A stretch of DNA of 15,736 nt, from positions 1-15,736 of the forward strand of contig CAMDXD010000043.1 of NCBI GenBank assembly GCA_945877995.1, read 5' to 3'. Position 1 is the first letter of the stretch; the number at the start of each line of letters is the position of its first letter. Below are positions 14,047-15,736 of the stretch, in pieces. The stretch comes from Bordetella parapertussis (GTDB lineage: Bacteria > Pseudomonadota > Gammaproteobacteria > Burkholderiales > CAIKXV01). A program made the translations under genes and the position numbers. The notes beneath the pieces are model-generated. The model was not told the origin of the DNA. It saw only the letters and a program-made list of their open reading frames with translations, and did no database searches.

Positions 14047-14997
14047 GTGAGCCACGGCCGCATCGCACCGTCCCCGGCCGGCGTGCCTGCTGGCGGTTGC
14101 CGGTGGCAGGCCGTCTTGCGCACGGCGGCGGCCCGGCTTGCGGTCGCCCTCTGGCTGCCGTCGCTCCTGCTGGCCTTCATGGCATCCACGGCCGTGGCCC
14201 AGTCGCTGGTGGCCGTGCCTGCACTGGAGCGCAGGGTCACCGACCTCACGAAGACGCTCGATGCAGCCCAGGCCGCCGCCCTGGAGGCGAAGCTGGCGGC
14301 GTTCGAGGCGCGCAAGGGCAGCCAGGTCGTCGTGCTGATGCTGCCGACCACGAAGCCGGAGGCAATCGAGCAGTACTCGCTGCGGGTGGCGGAGGCATGG
14401 AAGATCGGCCGGAGCAAGGTCGACGACGGCGCGCTGCTGCTGGTGGCAAAGGACGACCGGGCGTTGCGCATCGAGGTCGGCTATGGCCTCGAGGGCGCGC
14501 TGCCCGATGCGATCGCCCGGCGCATCATCGACGAAGTGATCGTGCCGCGCTTTCGCAGCGGAGATTTCGCTGGTGGCATCGATGCGGGCGTCGATCGGAT
14601 GATCCGGGTGATCGACGGCGAACCACTGCCTCCACCACCGGCGCGTCAGGGCGGCCAGAAGCGTGACGGTATCGATTACGAAGCCTTGCTGGTGCTGGTG
14701 CTGGTAGGCACTGCGTTCGCAGGCGGCATCCTGCGCGCGATCGTCGGCAAGGGCTGGGCTGCCGGCATCGTCGGCACCGGCATCGGATTGATCGCCTGGG
14801 CGATGAGCGGCGTGCTGCTGGTCGCAGCGGTGGCGGCGCTGATCGCGCTGGTCCTCACGCTGGCGGGTGTCAGCACCCGCGGCGGCGGTGGCTGGTCGTC
14901 CGGCGGTGGCTGGTCTTCCGGCGGCGGCAGCAGTGGCGGCAGCTGGGGCGGCGGTGGCGGCGGGTTCGGGGGCGGTGGCGCCTCCGGCCGCTGGTAG
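14047..14997 (+). CDS. Secreted TPM-domain membrane protein (YgcG family) with Gly-rich tail
   Basis: A TPM-domain (DUF477/YgcG) protein of up to 316 residues. A signal segment with hydrophobic core LAVALWLPSLLLAFMAS is followed by AVA-QS as likely cleavage site (about residue 51). The TPM domain spans about 60-190, with VTDLTKTLDAAQAAALEAKL, GSQVVVLMLP, VDDGALLLVAKDDRALRIEVGYGLEGALPD and FRSGDFAGGIDAG. Two or three hydrophobic membrane segments follow (about 212-275), then a Gly/Ser/Trp tail (279-316), typical of the family. The domain is therefore predicted outside the cytoplasmic membrane. The start is uncertain: GTG 14047 lies 2 bases after the lemA stop; GTG 14083 or TTG 14116 (AGG nearby) would give a more standard signal peptide. 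Molecular function is unknown for most members. Confidence 0.88.
   Translation: MSHGRIAPSPAGVPAGGCRWQAVLRTAAARLAVALWLPSLLLAFMASTAVAQSLVAVPALERRVTDLTKTLDAAQAAALEAKLAAFEARKGSQVVVLMLPTTKPEAIEQYSLRVAEAWKIGRSKVDDGALLLVAKDDRALRIEVGYGLEGALPDAIARRIIDEVIVPRFRSGDFAGGIDAGVDRMIRVIDGEPLPPPPARQGGQKRDGIDYEALLVLVLVGTAFAGGILRAIVGKGWAAGIVGTGIGLIAWAMSGVLLVAAVAALIALVLTLAGVSTRGGGGWSSGGGWSSGGGSSGGSWGGGGGGFGGGGASGRW
14884..14919 (+). repeat. Two 18-base direct repeats in the Gly-rich tail
   Basis: An 18-base unit occurs twice in tandem (14884-14901 and 14902-14919) with one base difference. Each encodes GGGWSS in the tail of the first TPM protein. The wider tail is built of GGC/GGT codons and is likely prone to length change. 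Confidence 0.8.
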
Positions 14998-15010
14998 GGG
15001 AGGCCTGCCG

Positions 15011-15508
15011 ATGAGCCTGTCGAGACGGCTGCGCCACCTGTTCACCGCCGAGCGTTCGATGCGCCGTGCGTTTCCGCCGTCCACCCTCGACCGTATCGAG
15101 CAGTCGATCGCACGCACCGAACGCCTGCACCGCGGGCAGATCTGCTTCGCGATCGAGGCCTCGCTCGAAGGCGATGCGTTGTGGTCCGGGCAGCATGCCA
15201 GCGACCGCGCGATCGAACAGTTCGGCCGGCTGCGCGTCTGGGATACCGCCGAGAACAACGGCGTGCTGATCTACCTGCTCTGGGCCGACCGCGATGTCGA
15301 GATCGTCGCCGACCGCGGCATCCATGATCAGGTCGGTGCCGACGCGTGGGAAGCCGTGTGCCGGCAGATGGAGGCCGCATTCCACGAAGGGCGCTTCGAG
15401 GAGGGTGCGATCGCAGGTATCGAGGCGGTGGGCGTACTGCTCGCGCGCTACTTCCCGGGCGATGGCAGCGAGCCGAACGAGGTGTCCGACCGTCCGGTCA
15501 TCCTGTAG
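15011..15508 (+). CDS. Soluble TPM-domain protein
   Basis: A 165-residue second TPM-domain protein, without signal peptide or membrane segment, so probably cytosolic. Recognisable parts are MRRAFPPSTLDRIEQSIARTE (17-37), the GQICFAIEASL strand (42-52), RLRVWDTAENNGVLIYLLWADRDVEIVADRGI (73-104), the hallmark of the family, and FHEGRFEEGAIAGIEAVG (124-141). The ATG at 15011 has GGGGAGG (14997-15003) 7 bases upstream, and the gene follows the first TPM gene by 13 bases, so the three genes lemA-TPM-TPM almost surely form one operon. In such clusters the short TPM protein regularly accompanies LemA; its activity is not established. It ends 66 bases before the convergent gene's stop. Confidence 0.92.
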   Translation: MSLSRRLRHLFTAERSMRRAFPPSTLDRIEQSIARTERLHRGQICFAIEASLEGDALWSGQHASDRAIEQFGRLRVWDTAENNGVLIYLLWADRDVEIVADRGIHDQVGADAWEAVCRQMEAAFHEGRFEEGAIAGIEAVGVLLARYFPGDGSEPNEVSDRPVIL

Positions 15509-15510
15509 GC

Positions 15511-15573
15511 GCCGAGCGTCAGACGTTCAGCGTCAGACGTTCAGCATCAGACGCTCGGCATCAGACGCTCGGC
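15511..15573. terminator. Inverted repeat between convergent genes
   Basis: GCCGAGCGTC (15511-15520) is the exact reverse complement of GACGCTCGGC, which occurs at both 15550-15559 and 15564-15573. Either pairing gives a 10-base GC-rich stem in RNA from both strands. The place, between two converging 3' ends, suits a bidirectional terminator, though no T-tract is seen. Confidence 0.4.
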
Positions 15574-15585
15574 ATCAGACGCCGA
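15516..15585. repeat. 14-base tandem repeat, five units
   Basis: Five adjacent 14-base units: two of GCGTCAGACGTTCA, two of GCATCAGACGCTCG and one of GCATCAGACGCCGA. The core TCAGACG is invariant. The last unit overlaps the final codons and stop of the minus-strand gene, and each unit carries TCA, which is TGA on the minus strand. Units are directly abutting with no spacers. Confidence 0.92.
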
Positions 15586-15736
15586 GCACGCGCGCCAGTT
15601 CGGCGGTGACCTTCGACCAGGTGAAGCGGCCATGCACCGCGGCACTGACCGCTGCCGGATCAAAGCGGCGGCGTCCGTCGATGAGCTGGCCGAGTGCCTC
15701 GAACAGCGACTCGGGATCGGGTTCGAGCCAGGCGCG
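15575..15736 (-). CDS. C-terminal fragment, probable GT4-type glycosyltransferase (partial)
   Basis: The last 53 codons and TGA stop (15577-15575) of a gene entering from the right edge. The visible part reads RAWLEPDPESLFEALGQLID, then RRRFDPAAVSAAVHGRFTWSKVTAELARVLGV. The pattern 'EPDPESLFEAL...F.W.KV..EL..VL' is the usual C-terminal helix pair of group 1 (GT4) glycosyltransferases, where it crosses back to pack on the first Rossmann domain. This is a family-level guess from a short fragment; the donor-binding part lies outside the window. The GC content and codon use match a true coding frame (strong third-position G/C), and the frame stays open to the edge. Confidence 0.6.
   Translation of the reverse strand, partial: RAWLEPDPESLFEALGQLIDGRRRFDPAAVSAAVHGRFTWSKVTAELARVLGV

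Noticed and set aside
13942..15258. A 438-codon minus-strand open frame opposite the TPM genes
   Set aside because: It is low-complexity Ala/Gly/Thr/Arg sequence created by the Gly-rich tail and codon bias; both TPM genes have good family matches.
15516..15585. CRISPR array
   Set aside because: Units are 14 bases, directly abutting, with no spacers and no cas genes; this is a simple tandem repeat.
1..15736. A mobile island or defence system
   Set aside because: No integrase, transposase, toxin-antitoxin pair, restriction enzyme, att-like repeat or change in base composition; nearly all genes are core functions in familiar order.

Overview
The window is a high-GC (roughly two-thirds G+C by eye), gene-dense piece of a bacterial chromosome. 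The gene order (mfd and serB divergent from ispD-ispF; tsaB-rimI-family 4 uracil-DNA glycosylase; lemA plus two TPM-domain genes) and the protein sequences suggest a betaproteobacterium, probably Burkholderiales-like. That placement is an inference; there is no rRNA or other formal marker here. No gene-free stretch exceeds 300 bases, and I see no tRNA, rRNA, insertion sequence, phage gene or CRISPR array.

Layout. On the minus strand at the left, mfd (transcription-repair coupling factor) overlaps serB (phosphoserine phosphatase, running off the left edge) by 4 bases. A 113-base divergent promoter region separates mfd from the plus-strand pair ispD-ispF (MEP isoprenoid pathway, again a 4-base ATGA overlap). 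Next comes an outer-membrane TonB-dependent receptor that closely resembles E. coli PqqU/YncD, the pyrroloquinoline quinone receptor. It converges on a small minus-strand gene of the 'attachment to host cells' family. Beyond that lies an ompR-envZ two-component operon on the minus strand. Divergent from ompR is a small gene for a secreted, lysine-free, very arginine-rich protein. The 167-base region between them holds several dyads and a good promoter.

The right part is all plus strand until the edge: tsaB-rimI (tRNA t6A synthesis and protein N-acetylation, GTGA overlap), a 4Fe-4S uracil-DNA glycosylase, then a lemA-TPM-TPM operon (lipoprotein, secreted/membrane TPM protein with a Gly/Ser/Trp tail, soluble TPM protein). 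The last gene meets the 3' end of a minus-strand gene, probably a glycosyltransferase, across a 14-base tandem repeat array that carries that gene's stop codon.

Most of the window is ordinary housekeeping DNA, and I did not find a clear new defence or mobile system. The parts most worth a second look are the PqqU-like receptor with its atypical C-terminus, the Arg-rich secreted protein with OmpR-like sites upstream, the paired soluble and secreted TPM proteins, and the 14-base array that places TGA stops in all three minus-strand frames.
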